Source of the DNA: Telopea speciosissima
Lineage: Eukaryota > Streptophyta > Magnoliopsida > Proteales > Proteaceae
Length of the DNA: 64,000 bases
Direction of reading: 5' to 3'
Assembly (NCBI RefSeq): GCF_018873765.1
Contig: NC_057924.1
Location: 7,378,001 to 7,442,000, forward strand
Shown here: one piece after another, positions 1 to 12,463 of the stretch
Numbering within the stretch: the first letter of the stretch is position 1
How the letters are laid out: each line of letters opens with the position of its first letter
The notes under the pieces: generated by a model
What the model saw: the letters and a program-made list of their open reading frames with translations, nothing else
Databases searched by the model: none
Told to the model about the DNA's origin: nothing
Position numbers and translations under genes: made by a program

Positions 1-2309
1 GGGATGCTTAATGGCATTACACGGGGTGGAGGTTTATCAAGTAGTGGTCCTGATTCTCTCTGAACAGAGGTCAAACATCATCAAAGAATGGAGTTTTAAG
101 CTAATTTCTTTATATTTGCTTGATCAAAATGACTGGGTTGAGAAAACATCCATAACCTCACAAAGGGAAAGCATTAAACTGATGGCATGGGAGGTTACCT
201 TTGAAATTATTTATCAAAGGAAGGCCAATGGAGCTGTAAATGTTCTCTAGCAGCATGAACATTTTTTTTTGGGTCGGTGGCAATATGAGAATTTTGCAAT
301 TTATGAAACCTTCATTCTTTTTTGAATAAATTGTTTTTGGTGGATGACAACAGGAGAATTTTGTAAATTATGAACCCTTCACCTCCAATGCTTATTGCTT
401 AGTCTTTGCTCTTAAGTTTACAAAGATTTCACATGATTTTCGTTTCATGATTGGTCCGAGGCTACTTAGCCTTGCTCTGAATTGGTTTCCCTTGACACTT
501 GCTAGTACTCATATGGTCATTACATCTTTGCCTGCCTATATCATGAATTGTGAAGTAATCTCAAGACTTTCTCAAATTCTTACACTTCTATAGACTTTAA
601 ATTAGACCTCTTTAAAAGTGTCTAGATGGTTTAACATTTAAGTGGTTTAAATGGATTGTGGTCCAAAATCAGCCTGGACTTAAAATGGTTTGTTTGATCC
701 TTTATTATTTGAAGTTCTGATCACAGGAAAGAGTTCACTGCCGCTGAGTTTGGCTGCTGCATCAAGCCTGAAATGATGTTGATGGGTTCAAATAAAAGCA
801 AGGATTTTAAACTCGGAAGTAGGAGTTGAATTGGCCAGAATCAATCCCAAAAACCCTATAAACAGCCCATTAGATCTGAAAATCCAGTGATCTGGTCCCA
901 AAAACCCTAGAATTGGCTGTTCCAGAACGTCCAAAAGTCTGGCTAATTCTGATCAGAATTGGCCTATTCAACCGATCTGATTCCAATTTTTGAAACAGTG
1001 CATAGAAGAGAAAACTAGTCATAAAACATGAAATCCTTTAGTATGAATTTGTTTTATGTCATTAGTGCATATTGAAGGAAAACACCCATTGTAAAACTCA
1101 AAACACTCCTAGCTCTTGTAAGTTAGAAAGGTCATTTGGGTGGAAGGAGGTTTTTCCTCCTTGGAATGGAGCTTTTCTAGTGCTGTAGTTTCCTTTGCTT
1201 TTCATGAATTTTCTTTTTTGAAAAGAAATATACTCTGTAAACAATTACCCTTATCTATTTGGAAGAACCAGTGGAAGTTATTCTTTGCACCATTATATGT
1301 CTTGCATCTACTCAACTTGCTAAAATTGTGAGGCTTGTGTTACTCAACAGCTACTCTTTAGGTATATACAGAAGGCCCTCTTAAAACTCATAATTCTGGT
1401 TCAAGGAAAAATTTCCCTTTATTATAAAGTAGTAGGTAGTAAAACATTAAACTTCTATAAACTGTGAAACCTTCAAAATATTATTTGCTGGGGATATGAA
1501 CATATTTGATTATTAAGGTAATGAATAGAAGAGAGTCCAAAGGATGCAAGCCCTAACCAATACTCTTCTTCCTCTCCTATTTACTGTTCAAAATCCTATA
1601 GTAGCATTTTAAAAATCACACTAACTTAAATGTGGAGGTTTGAATTGTTGTAATTTTTGGTTGATCAAATTGGTCAGAATTAGATTGAAATGGAAGGTTT
1701 AAACCCACTCAAAGCAACCACTTAGCCAAGAGAATCTCTGGGTAGCCTTGCATAAGGTCTACTTTTCTTACTTTCTTCCAACAGAAGTGGAAAAAAAAAG
1801 GGTTTATTCATGGAATGGTTAGTATAATTCAATGAAACTGATGAATCCCCCACAAGAAGTAAAGAGGTTTATTAAAAATTGGGTCCACTGGCTTGGAGTT
1901 TCAGATTCTGAAAACTATTTGCTATTTGTCTTACATAGACTGGTATCTATCAACTATAGTACCATTGAAGTGATGCTTGAAGAAGAATGGAGTTTGGAAG
2001 AATTGTTTGGAAGCAGTGTCTGCAATAAAATTTCAACCTCACATTTCAAACTTAGTCAAACATATATATGTACAATTACACCCACGTTAGCGTAGAAAAG
2101 AACCAGAAGATCCCAAAAGAACAAGAAGAAAATTTGGTAAGAGAGGAAATGGATGAGAGGAGGCCAGCCAGACAATAACACAATCAAACCCCAAATTTTA
2201 TTTTTAGTTCTTCTTCGTCTTCTTCTACCAAGCAATTCCCCCAAAATCGCTTAACTTGCTAAAAGATTGCTTGCCGAGATACACAAGAAAACCACAATCC
2301 GATTCTGCT
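1..2309. other. Intergenic region downstream of the R3-MYB gene
   Basis: I see no supportable gene here. The only open frames are short (for example 11-250 and 1832-2095, plus strand), lack recognisable domains and show no splice context. The sequence is AT-rich and single-copy looking, without clear terminal repeats. The last few hundred bases before 2310 probably include the 3' untranslated region of the minus-strand MYB gene. Confidence 0.5.
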
Positions 2310-2769
2310 TCATTCACTACTCGTGGAATATCTTGTAGTCCAGTACTTCTCAATCTCCTCTGCTGTTCTTCCTGGAATTCTCCCAGCAATTAGAGACCAT
2401 CTGATATCAATGAAACATCAAATTGGGTAAGAAAAAACAGAGGAGACCCATTGGCATCTTTTTTGAGTTGAGAGTTCAGATTTTAGACTCACCTCTCTCC
2501 AATCAGATTATACATTCGAGCAATTAGTGTTTCTTCATCTTCTGAGAACTCCACCTTTGAGTCTTGACTACTTTCCTCTGCAACAAATTCAAAACCACAA
2601 TCCCACATGAAAAAAATTATCAAAAACCCAAAAACAGGAGATACATCACAAAGGACGAATACAGATTTCAGATGGGTATCTTTGAAATCCAAATTAAAAT
2701 GCCAAATGAGCGAGTTTTACCTCGAGAATCCACGGAAGTATCATCAGAAGAGTGATCCAAATCAGCCAT
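2310..2769 (-). CDS. CAPRICE/TRIPTYCHON-type single-repeat R3-MYB protein
   Basis: Three exons on the minus strand: 2721-2769, 2493-2577 and 2310-2400. They join in frame across GT-AG introns (GAG|gtaaaa, gcag|AGG, GAGAG|gtgag, tcag|ATGG) into 225 bases, 74 residues plus stop. The N-terminus is acidic ([10 protein letters not shown]). A single R3 MYB repeat follows, with core words [22 protein letters not shown] and EEIEKYW. Family members are about 75-110 aa, lack an activation domain, and act in the nucleus by competing with R2R3-MYBs for bHLH partners, so repressing trichome, root-hair or pigment programmes. The bHLH-contact motif ([DE]L-x2-[RK]-x3-L-x6-L-x3-R) is present, but its first position is Thr instead of Asp/Glu. 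The residues after the last Trp are TTR, not the L/I-M-K/R of CPC, which resembles the TCL-type branch. The start is the first ATG of exon 1. Ortholog assignment within the family is not certain. Confidence 0.9.
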
Positions 2770-3486
2770 TGATATAGAGAAGAGAGAGAAGGGAAAAATG
2801 AAAAAAAAAAACTAAAAACTCTCAAATTAAGCTGTTGGATCAAAAAGAAGAAGAAGAAGAGGTGAAGGAGATGCCGGTGTCGTCAGGGCACTAAGGAACT
2901 ATTAATAGTGATGGACAGAAAGAGAGATTCCCTAAAGTCTTTATGAGATAAGAACGGAGGGTGAGACTGGACTGAAGACTGGTAGTTGCAAGCAAAAGAA
3001 AACAACGGCAGAGAGAGACAGAGAGAGAAGTAAAAGTTTGATAGGTGGTTGGAGCTTGAAACGGTTAGTTGGTAATTAATATATTATTATATAAATAAAT
3101 GGAATATAATAAACAATAAACGTTTATTCTCCAGGAGACAGAGAGGATTTGTAATCACCTTTTGATGTCGCTCACGTTCTCATGTATTAGATCAAATGAG
3201 ACAAAAGAGTTACTATGTAATCTAATCTGTACTCTTTATCACAAGAAAAATTTTCAATTACTGTTCATTATATCTTGCAATACCCAATTATAAATGAAGG
3301 GAAAAAACAAAGAGGGGTACCTGGTGGCGTGGCCTGGGTGGCTCATGTGCTTGGACACAGAAGTGCATGAGTGTACCACACTCCACTCATGGAAAGGAGG
3401 AAATCCCACCTAGGACGATGTTTGTGCGTGTGCATGTAGGCTCCAGAGGCCTAAGCAGCGAACTATTTTCCTAAAAAAATATCTGG

Positions 3487-3812
3487 TAACTACGATTTTA
3501 AGTATCAGTATTGGATTGACCATATATTGGTATCGCTAGTATTCCATACTAATATTTGACTGATTCTATCATGGTTGATCATATGGTATTGGAAACCGGA
3601 TTGGGATCGGTCTTAGGCAGATATCGATACGGATCGCCCTGAATAGGTCTAGATTGGATGGAATTGTCCTTGTTTGGTCATAAAAATTTGTTTTTATTAC
3701 TTTTTAATCCTTGGATCATACCAATAGATCAGTATCAGATTGGTCAATATTTGAGATCAGCTGATATCGACTGATCCAAGTGAATCGACAGATCCAATCC
3801 TGAGATTACAAA
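3487..3812. mobile_element. Diverged hAT-type MITE relic of the GTATCGG-rich family
   Basis: The ends are roughly inverted. The left side reads near TACGATTTTAAGTATCAG, and the right side, reverse complemented, reads CCATGGTTTGTAATCTCAGG. The interior is rich in GATATCGA/GGATCGG words, as in the better-preserved copies at 23898-24157 and 38087-38336. No target duplication is readable, so the boundaries are approximate. Confidence 0.4.
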
Positions 3813-3826
3813 CCATGGTTCCAATT

Positions 3827-4244
3827 AAGGGTGTCAATTTAGAATCAGAATCTAAAATCGGCTGTTTAAAATTGAATCGAACATAAACAACTGGTCATTT
3901 TTGTTATGAAAAAAAAAAAAGAAATATAATTAATAATTTGGTTCCGTTTTAGAGTTTAAACCATCAGTTTGAATCAGACCAAAGCCGAATAAAAGCCGAT
4001 CTCGAATTGAATAAAATTAAATCAAATTGAAAAATCGAAAACCTAATAGGTTGAACCGAAATTTTAGTAGTGTATAAGAACCAAAAGAGCGAATACCCTG
4101 AAAACCAAATAAGAACTTGAATCGATTCGGTTATGTTTTAAACTATAATTTTTAAATATATTCGATTTCAGTTTATACATCGAATGAGTTTACCAAAAAA
4201 AAAAAATCGAATGAAAAATTGAAACTGAACTGATTGACACCTTT
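3827..4244. mobile_element. Non-autonomous hAT-type element (GGGTGTCAA termini)
   Basis: Left end AAGGGTGTCAATT and right end TTGACACCTTT are inverted repeats of the plant hAT form (A)GGGTGTCAA. The interior is AT-rich, with repeated GAATCGAA/AACCGAA words and no coding capacity. The 8-bp flanks are not identical, so the target duplication has decayed or the ends are off by a few bases. Confidence 0.55.
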
Positions 4245-4972
4245 AAATCCAACGAAGCAAATCTAGTGCCCGCTTGATAATCTTACGGGTGTTTCTATTC
4301 TGATATGTGCAGAGAAACAACAAAACAGTTTTTTCATTTTCTGTGCTGAGAAATTGTTTTTGACCCGCTTGGTAAACCTAATCTTGGAAACAAGCAAAAC
4401 CCCTTTTTTTTAAAAAAAAATAATAATAAAATTAACAAAAGGATATTTTTGGCACACTTTTCCAATTTTACAAAGAGCATAGTGAACAAATATAGGAGTT
4501 TTTATCAGACACATTTTTCCAATTTTTAGCAAAGAAACGACAGAACATGTCCAACATGTTCTCTCAAAAGTCTTCCGAGGAGCATAAAATTTTGATTTAT
4601 GTTTCCAAAAATAGTCAAAAAAAAAAAAAAAAAAAACTTCGTTATCAAACGATTTTTAGGTGTTTTTCCATTTCTCAGAACAGAAAAACATCAGAAACTG
4701 TTTCTCGTAAAGTCATCAAGCAGTCTCTCTACAATTCAACAACCGGTAAAAAACACTTATTGTAATTTTGAATGTATTTTATACAATAGTACAAAAAAAC
4801 AAATTATATTTTTTATATGTTATTTTGTATTTTTATTTTTACTTTTTAGAATTTTTCTATTTTTAAAATTAATATTTTTTTACCAATATAATAGTCGATC
4901 CCAAAAAGTGATTTAGACTAATCATATCAAACCGATTCAATTGATGCCTCTACCAAATTACCAATACCCACG

Positions 4973-5232
4973 GTTCTTCATTTCCTGATCGGTCAAGGTC
5001 GAAATTGATTTGACACCGATCTGGATTGGTCAAAATCGGCCTGGATGTGACAGATTTATCCTTATGATTTTTGTTACTTTTTTACCCTTTAATTGTATCA
5101 TTGGATTGGTATCAAATTGGTAGATTTGGGACCGGCCTCAGCCGATATCTATTCGACCCAGCCAATATCAACCGTTCCGATCCAAGATTACAAAACAAAC
5201 CAATATCTGTCCCGATACTGATAACTACAACC
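4973..5232. mobile_element. Diverged hAT-type MITE relic of the GTATCGG-rich family
   Basis: Left GGTTCTTCATTTCCTGATCGG and right (reverse complement) GGTTGTAGTTATCAGTATCGG form imperfect inverted ends. The interior carries GATCGG, CCGATATC and similar words shared with the copies at 3487, 23898 and 38087. No coding sequence and no clear target duplication. Confidence 0.4.
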
Positions 5233-6084
5233 CTGTAAATAATTAAGTACTAAGTAAGTAATAGGGAAGGTTTGATGGCGGTGTTATCCGAGGGTGCATT
5301 CACTCTCATGGTAAAAAATTGGAAAGTGACAATCTTGAAGTCATTCCATGCTTGCAAGATCTGGCCAAATCATCGGTGTTATTAATTCAACCAATCATAG
5401 ACAATATTAAGTATGTTTTCTTTTTCTTTATTTATATATATATTAATTTTCATGTATTCCTAGGGCTGCAAATGATACAATAGATACCTTAGTAGGAGCG
5501 CTCAATCTATTACGGATAAGACTGTTTGGCCCAATTCCGATCCTTGTTTTTCTGTAACATTGATTGCAGTCTTACAAATGACAGTTGTGTGATCTACTCC
5601 AATCAATAGATTCATTTCCAACAAAATTTTTTTTTTTTTTTTACTATAAATAAGTGAATGCATAATCATATAAAAACAATTTTCTTTAATATAAGGAAAA
5701 AGGCCGTTTTTTTCTCCACATCTACAGATCTACCTAACCAACAAAGATTATAAGCTGTGGCTGTGAATTTGTAAGCAATAAATGCCAAAGCGTCCAAATG
5801 ACATTGAAGCTTCTACTATGGAATCACACCAACATCCCCATTACCACAAGAAATACCAAAACTGTGAATCCATCCAAACACCACCTCAACACAAAAAATA
5901 TTAAAAAAGAGGTTTAGTGGACTTTGGAGCCCACCTTTGGCCCTTTCAAGTCTCTGCCACAACAAGTTCAAGCTTTGGAAGTATACGCCCACTCTTAATC
6001 CTTTTTTTACTTAAAGCCCGTGAGAGACTCCCCGTGAAGGTGTGGGTCCCTTAGAATCTTTAATCTATAAGAACTAATTAGGTT

Positions 6085-6202
6085 AACGTTCAGTAGGGCC
6101 TAGAAGCTCTCAATTCGTGCGTGGTGCGGAGGTCATGTACGAACCCAGGAGGATTTAGTCGGCCTAAAGTCGGATATCTCTCCTGTCTCCCAAAAAACAA
6201 AA
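6085..6202 (+). mobile_element. Short SINE-like retroposon with poly(A) and 16-bp TSD
   Basis: An insertion of 118 bases is flanked by a perfect 16-bp direct repeat AAGAACTAATTAGGTT at 6069-6084 and 6203-6218. The 3' end is A-rich (CAAAAAACAAAA). The stretch near GTCATGTACGAACCC resembles a decayed tRNA B box. The 3' part, GGATTTAGTCGGCCTAAAG followed by TCGGATATCTCTCCTGTCTC, recurs on the minus strand at 26737-26792 next to a T-run, which identifies it as a dispersed family. It is shorter than typical plant SINEs, so this copy may be 5'-truncated. Confidence 0.75.
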
Positions 6203-6301
6203 AAGAACTAATTAGGTTGTTGAACCGAAAATCGAATCAGTCAAACCGATCTAACCTGATAAAAAAAATCTAAACCGAATCAAACCAATTTTCTATTGGA
6301 C

Positions 6302-6661
6302 TAGATTAATTTGATTCGAATAGAGATAAAATCCCAAAAGTCAGAATCTCCATAGGACGTTTAAGAACACAATCAAATAAATAATAGAGAATAGGGATAG
6401 AATCGCTAACCTTATTTAGCATCCATAGTGACGATGATCGCAATAAAAAATAAAGACCAAAGATCTAGGTGCTTCCCCTCTATTCTCAAAGCACCTAGAT
6501 CTTTGATCTTTATTTTCTACTGTGATCATCGTTACTATGGATGCGAAATAAGGTTAGTGATTCTATTCATGTTCTCTATTATTTATTTGATTATGTTCTT
6601 GAACGCCCCATGGAGATCTTGACTTTTAAGACTTTGTTCCTATTCGAATCAAATTAATCTA
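6302..6661. repeat. Long palindrome (two arms of about 175 bp)
   Basis: The sequence folds on itself around about 6480. The left arm starting TAGATTAATTTGATTCGAAT is matched by the right arm ending ATTCGAATCAAATTAATCTA, with most positions between complementary, for example AAAGATCTAGGTGCTT against AAGCACCTAGATCTTT. There is almost no loop. No target duplication was resolved. It could be a foldback MITE or a recent inverted duplication; a transcript would form one long hairpin. Confidence 0.85.
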
Positions 6662-6986
6662 ACACAAAAGTTCCAATCCAATGGTTATGAAACCCAATTA
6701 AAACTTGGGCTTCATTCAATCCTTTCTTTTAATCACTCAACAATCTAGATGGTTGGGTGGGGAAAAACTTCATCCTTTCTTCTGTGGAAAACTTTAAACT
6801 TTATCCTTTGTTCTATTATTTTTTTTTTCCTTAAAAAGATTTGAAATTATAATAGTGTTTATCGTTCAGCTACAGCTCTGAATGCGGCTCTGCAATCTGC
6901 ACGTGGTTACCCCTTCAACACAGATCAGACATGTGGGTTGTTGGCGTGTCCTTTTCCAAGATCTCATTTAAGACATAATATATTGG

Positions 6987-6988
<2 letters not shown>

Positions 6989-7035
<47 letters not shown>
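6989..7035. repeat. (AG)n microsatellite
   Basis: Uninterrupted AG dinucleotide run of about 23 units. It lies in a stretch without a supportable gene, although an open frame of 104 codons happens to run through it. Confidence 0.95.
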
Positions 7036-7037
<2 letters not shown>

Positions 7038-7924
7038 TAGGGTTAGGGTGTTTAATCAGTGATTCTAGAGTCAAATGTTCAGCTAACTGCATTCTTGATT
7101 TAAGAATGCTCACATCTTTTAAAAGTATTCTTGATCTAGAAATGAAATTCTTTTGGACATTTCATCGAACAATTCATGGGCAAATCTTAAATGTTGCTGC
7201 TATCTCCCAACAAACTCTAGAAGAGATGCGTGATGACTCTGATGCGTCTTGACCTATAATGTCTATGTAGACGGGAGGGAGGTCATGTGTTCATCTTCAT
7301 TCGGGAACTTAGCTCCCTAATGCATGCTAAAACACTTTTTCGATATTTTAGCATATGTTCTTGATCTAAAATGCATTCCAAAAATAACATCAAATGCAAC
7401 CCTAGTTATCCACTATGACAGGTTGGAATGTATTATAATACCAACTAGAAGTGGTCCCATTTTACGAATTATTGCCTCTCCTTGATTAAAAAGTGGCACA
7501 GATGAAGTGGAGGAAGAATCCACAAATATGTTATAAGTATTGCTTCTAATAAATGCTCATTAATAAATTCACTCGGGTCTATCCTCTGCCCTTGAAGCAT
7601 AGAAAGGTACAAGTCCAGTGTGTACGTCCACATGTTAATCGTGGAGCCAACTTATCAAATGTAAGTATGTAACCCTAGTTATGTTTTGTGGAAATTTAGT
7701 TGACAAGTAGACTCCAAGATCCCCTGTATGTAGGTAAACATGGAATATGTATATCGATATGATAAAGTTTTATGATTGAAATATGACAAATATCCAATCC
7801 GGACCATTCTTTAGGTATCCAAGAGTTGTTATTAATTACAACATCATCTTGTCATGTGAGACAACAAGATGTACTATCCAAACAAGAATCTTTGGAGGGC
7901 CACTCAAACATGCTTATACTCTTA

Positions 7925-8051
7925 GGCTGCGTTTGGTATGTATTTTAGGTCGATTTTTTGCATTCTTGAATAATAAAAATAATTGTTTTTATTGCTCGAA
8001 AATGTAAAATTGACCTTGAATGCATTCCAAGAATACATACCAAACACAACC
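7925..8051. mobile_element. Tourist-like MITE with TTA target duplication
   Basis: 127 bases with terminal inverted repeats GGCTGCGTTTGGTATGTATT and AATACATACCAAACACAACC, flanked on both sides by TTA (7922-7924 and 8052-8054), the PIF/Harbinger target signature. There is no coding sequence. Partial relatives with GCTGCGTTTGGT or GGCTACATTTGGTAGGC ends and the word AATGCATTCCAA occur near 10113-10205 and 10402-10465. Confidence 0.8.
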
Positions 8052-8054
8052 TTA

Positions 8055-11000
8055 AAAGATGTGAAGTTCTAGACACAATTTTATACCCAAAGACCACAAA
8101 ATAAATTCCCAAAACTTTTAGAAAAAAAAGAAGAAGATATAATCCTAAAACTAAGTTTGCCAATACCCAATTCAATGGTCATCTAGCAAGACTTAAGATA
8201 AATGTTTGTCACTTGATTCGCTTTTTAAAAAATTTGATGTCTCGGCCTGATCAGACCTAATTAGGATAAGCCAAGTTTTGTTTATTTTTTAAGTATAATA
8301 AATATGTGAAAATTAATTAAAAAATAAAAAAAAATCCATAAAATATGAAAAGTACCAAAAAATGTGGGAATCACATATTCTTTCTCATTGTTTTATGGAT
8401 TGATATTTTCCACATGTTTTTAACATGAGATAATAATATTATTTCCTGTATGTATTCATTATTTATTTCTGATTTGGCTTTTGATTATCATTTATTTTTT
8501 CCATAATGCACATGTTTGTTGAGGACATGCAAATTAAGGGTCTCAAGGGATTAAAAAGAAATGATTTTAGGACTATTTAATTGCCGGATTTTTGTCATTT
8601 TTGTAAATCTATCTATTATTGAAATGCTATAACTTATAAGATAACGAATATTATTGATTTATTTTGCTTCAGAATCTCTATTTTATAATATCAATGTCTG
8701 CCTTGGGAAGGCAAGATGACTTGTCATCCACTATCCAACCTAACTACATCGATTTCTGTAAAAAAATAAAATAAAAAAATTATATTACATGGGGGGAGAG
8801 GGAGAGAGAGATTACATCGATTAAACAAAAAAAAGTTAATTACATTGAAAGAGAGAGAGAGAGATATAGTCAATATGAAATTTATTTTTTTGGTGAATTG
8901 CATGAAACAATTTATTTTCTTAAGAAAATTTTTGGTGAATTGCATGACACAATTTATTTTCCAAATTATGCTTTTAAGAAAAAAGAACTTTGCCAGATAG
9001 TAGTGGTAGCATGGAACCTGTGCCCAAATACAGGAGTGCGTAAAATTATTACTCCATCCCCATAAATTCTAAAATCCCATCTATCGTTTATATCTCTGCA
9101 TGCGCTTTTATTTGCCCATTTGTTGTTGCAGGGGCCATACGATCAGACAACGATCTCTTGCCCATGTGACCAATATATAGTTGACTACTTGACTGTTTAG
9201 TAATAATCAATAGATGTAATAATTATAATTAATAAAAACATGCTTGTATCAATCAATTTTTCTTTTATTTTTAATAAATAAAAATAACTTTAACAAAAAA
9301 TGTATTTTTGAAAAAAATGATTAGATTGATTGAGTTTATAGTGATTCAGATAAAAAGACCAAATCTTATTTGATTTGGATTATACATGATCGACTCTTTT
9401 CATTTTTCACCTTGATGAATCTACATAACTCTTGACCAGATTTTTCAAAAATTTTACTCCACTTGGACAACTCACTCAAGTAAAAACATGGTTTTCCAAC
9501 TATGTTTATAACTATTCAAATAAGTGCTTATTTTCTTAAGCAATAAACTATAATTTCTACACCTTATAGGAAACAATAGGAAGCTTTTTCTAAACTCTTA
9601 CTTGCAAAAAAATAAATAAACTAATAAAAAACCCAAGAGACCAAACAAAATTTGAAATCACACAGGTCAGTAATTTAAATAGGAGAGTTTTCTACTGACA
9701 CCCCTTAAGGTGCCAAATAATTTATAATTTTACTTTTATGCCTTTTTAATATAATACACTTTGTTTTTAATCAGGGTAAACTCTGTCATGTAACATGTAT
9801 ACTTGAAAAATGTATAAGACAATGATAGATTTTGATAATTACATAAGGGGAAGAGATTCGTGCATGGGAGCAGAGCAACGACAATGTGTTTAATGGGGGG
9901 CTTTTTATCATTTCAACTGGGCATTTATGCCCATCGAATGCCCATGCAGTTGGTTGCACAACCATGCATATAACCTTTTGCCACTACATATTGACAAGTA
10001 ATTTTCAAATAATATTTGAAAATCCTTATTTAAACGACTTTAAGAAGCTTTAGGATGAAGACAAAAGGCAATGAAAATGTGCCAACTTCTAAATACACCT
10101 ATAAAGGTGACATTTAGGCTACATTTGGTAGGCATTCTTATTACCCAAAAAAAGGTAGGCATTCTCGAAATACCTTTTAAGTCGATAATGCATTCCAATA
10201 ATTCATACTATAAGATCCTAAATACTTAAAGTATTGTTGGATTGTTCATTCTCTTTAACTATGATTTAGAGTTGAGATCTTCAAGGGTGGGTGGGGTGCC
10301 CAACACCCACGAAATGTTGAGGTTAAGAAGATGAGATGATAAATATATGTTAAATAAATAGTGGGACTAATTGTTTTAGATCATGGGTGGAAGACTAAAG
10401 CTGCGTTTGGTGTGATTAGAATGCATTATCAACCTAAAATGTATTCCAAGAATACATACTAATTAAAGTCTTTTAACACGCCCATTAAAATAAGTGCTTG
10501 TTTTTCAAGCAAGAAACTATATTTTTATATATTTTAGCAAACCATGGGAAGCATTATAATCTCTAATCTGCAAAAACTTTAACTAGAAAGAGCATTTGGC
10601 TCTTTTTCCGATAGCTCAAACAATCGGTCTACCGTCTAATTGGTCAACCTTAATGGACAGTGTGTGATAGAGAGCGCAAGCGTACCAGAGTATGTAAGAC
10701 TCAAAGTTTAAAGAAGGTTGTACTTTTGACTTCTTCCAAGAGATGTGGGTTCTCCTCTTGCCTCGATTACTCCAAGGACTTTAAATTATAAAGACCAAAT
10801 TGCAATGCACGAAAAAAAGAATAGTCACAAGACCAAATGATAGATTTGAAAGAAAGACCAATAATTTCTATTGATTTCAATACTGGTACATACAAAGGAC
10901 ATACCACTAAAGGAAAATCAAAAGAAGAACTTGACAGATAGAATGATCGCAATGGTCAGATAGAAGATTATACTAAAGAAATAAAAATTAAGCTAAAGAA

Positions 11001-11512
11001 AAAAAAAAAGATAAGTAAAATAGCGGGTTTTTGATTGATCGAGAGATGCCTTCCTTTGTTGCTGACATTCTTTGTAGTGTTTGGTGGTTCCTGAGAATTT
11101 TCAGTAACTTCCACTCCTCATTTTGAATTTGAATTTGAACATTTTAAGTGGTTAACTAACTACCCACAATCTCATACCTTCTTCATTAAATGTAACCATC
11201 TTTCCAATTTGTTGTTCAAATTCAAAAAGAGACCCATGCATGATACGTGCAATGCACAATCTTAGAGTATACATAGTATTAACATGGTGTTACATTAGAT
11301 CATTAGGGTGTAAACAAAGAGAAATAGAGCAACAACTACTTTAAATGGAAGCACCATGCAGATGGACAAAAATAATAAGTGCACAAAAATGGTCCAAACA
11401 AGTCTTTATTCAATGAGCACTTATTCCTATAACCTAACTCTCGACCCATATGCCGGCAATTCTCGTTGATTATAACTACTAATCCAATATCACCCATATC
11501 ATCTTGTCGTCT
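8055..11512. other. Gene-poor AT-rich interval
   Basis: No coding region can be supported. The interval holds A/T tracts, a short GA microsatellite near 8847-8862, and Tourist-related fragments near 10113-10205 and 10402-10465. A repeated word pair near 8894 and 8936 (GGTGAATTGCATGA...CAATTTATTTTC) is a local 50-bp tandem duplication. Otherwise nothing recognisable. Confidence 0.5.
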
Positions 11513-11665
11513 GAATTTTTTTCCTCTCTTGTCCGTTGTCCGGACATGACCTAACCTCCTACCCAGATATACTGCTCGGATAAGGTTACATCATCATTTC
11601 ACGCCTTCATGTGAAAGGATATTATGATCCTGTCCAGACAGCGGACCAGAGAAGATAACGAATTC
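11513..11665. mobile_element. Foldback element (core-sharing family), copy 1
   Basis: The arms pair within the copy: left TCTCTTGTCCGTTGTCCGGA against right (reverse complement) TCTCTGGTCCGCTGTCTGGA. The central part reads ATGACCTAACCTCCTACCC ... ACTGCTCGGATAAGGTTACA, matching the core seen in copies at 12289, 34891 and 38573. No coding capacity. Target duplication not resolved. Confidence 0.7.
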
Positions 11666-12288
11666 CTTCGCCTACACTCAATTCTACTATTTATTGCTGA
11701 TGGTCCTCTCAAAAATCTCAAATACAATATGTACGTGTACGCTTCAAGTACAATTAGGGAATACATCTATGATCTATCCTTTTTTTTCTTCCATAAAGGC
11801 TCTTTTGTACTTGAAATTGCAACAGATGAGACAGATATCATCACCAAACCTGTACGTATGGGTAGGTCATCCTAGTCTCCGCTAATTAGCCTCCACGTAT
11901 CATAAGGACGTGTCTATTGGTTTCGGCTGAATCAGTTTCGGGGGTGAGAACAGGATCATAAGGAACCAAACCAACAAGGGATGATTCGATTTTGGTCCGG
12001 TTTATTTTGATTTTTTCTTATCGGGTTGTTATGGTTTTGATAACAGTTTTGGTCTGGTTTAATATATATATATATATACACACATAATTATGGGAAAAAC
12101 CATTATTAATTCAACTAGTTCCATAATACCCCAAACTGAAGCCAACCCAATACCAAATTGATTCGAATTTTAGTTTTTCGATCAATTTGACCGGTTTGTT
12201 ATAGGGTTTGACACCCCTAACATATCACAATGATTAATAACTCATTATTGAGTAAATTGAAAATTTTCATTAGGAACCAACTCAATCG

Positions 12289-12463
12289 GATTATTATCTT
12301 CTCTGGTTGTCTGTTTGGAACAGTTGTCTAGTTCCTCTCATAGGAGGCTGAAAATGACGACCTAACCTCCTGTTGGAACACATTGCCTGAGTGAGGTTAA
12401 GTCGTAATTTTTGCCTCCCTATAAGAGGAACTGGACAACTATACCGGACAAGACAAAAATTCC
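12289..12463. mobile_element. Foldback element (core-sharing family), copy 2
   Basis: Left arm words GTTGTCTAGTTCCTCTCATA and right (reverse complement) GTTGTCCAGTTCCTCTTATA pair along about 70 bases. The core is ATGACGACCTAACCTCCTG ... TTGCCTGAGTGAGGTTAAG, aligning with the core of the 34891 copy. The arms differ from those of the other copies while still matching each other. Confidence 0.75.

Noticed and set aside
3316-3475. GC-richer block GGTACCTGGTGGCGTGGCCT resembling a SINE head
   Set aside because: No credible A/B box spacing, tail or target duplication; left unassigned.
11930-12215. Possible hAT element ending TTTGACACCCCTAA
   Set aside because: Only the right terminus is convincing; no matching left end or target duplication found, so not listed as an element.
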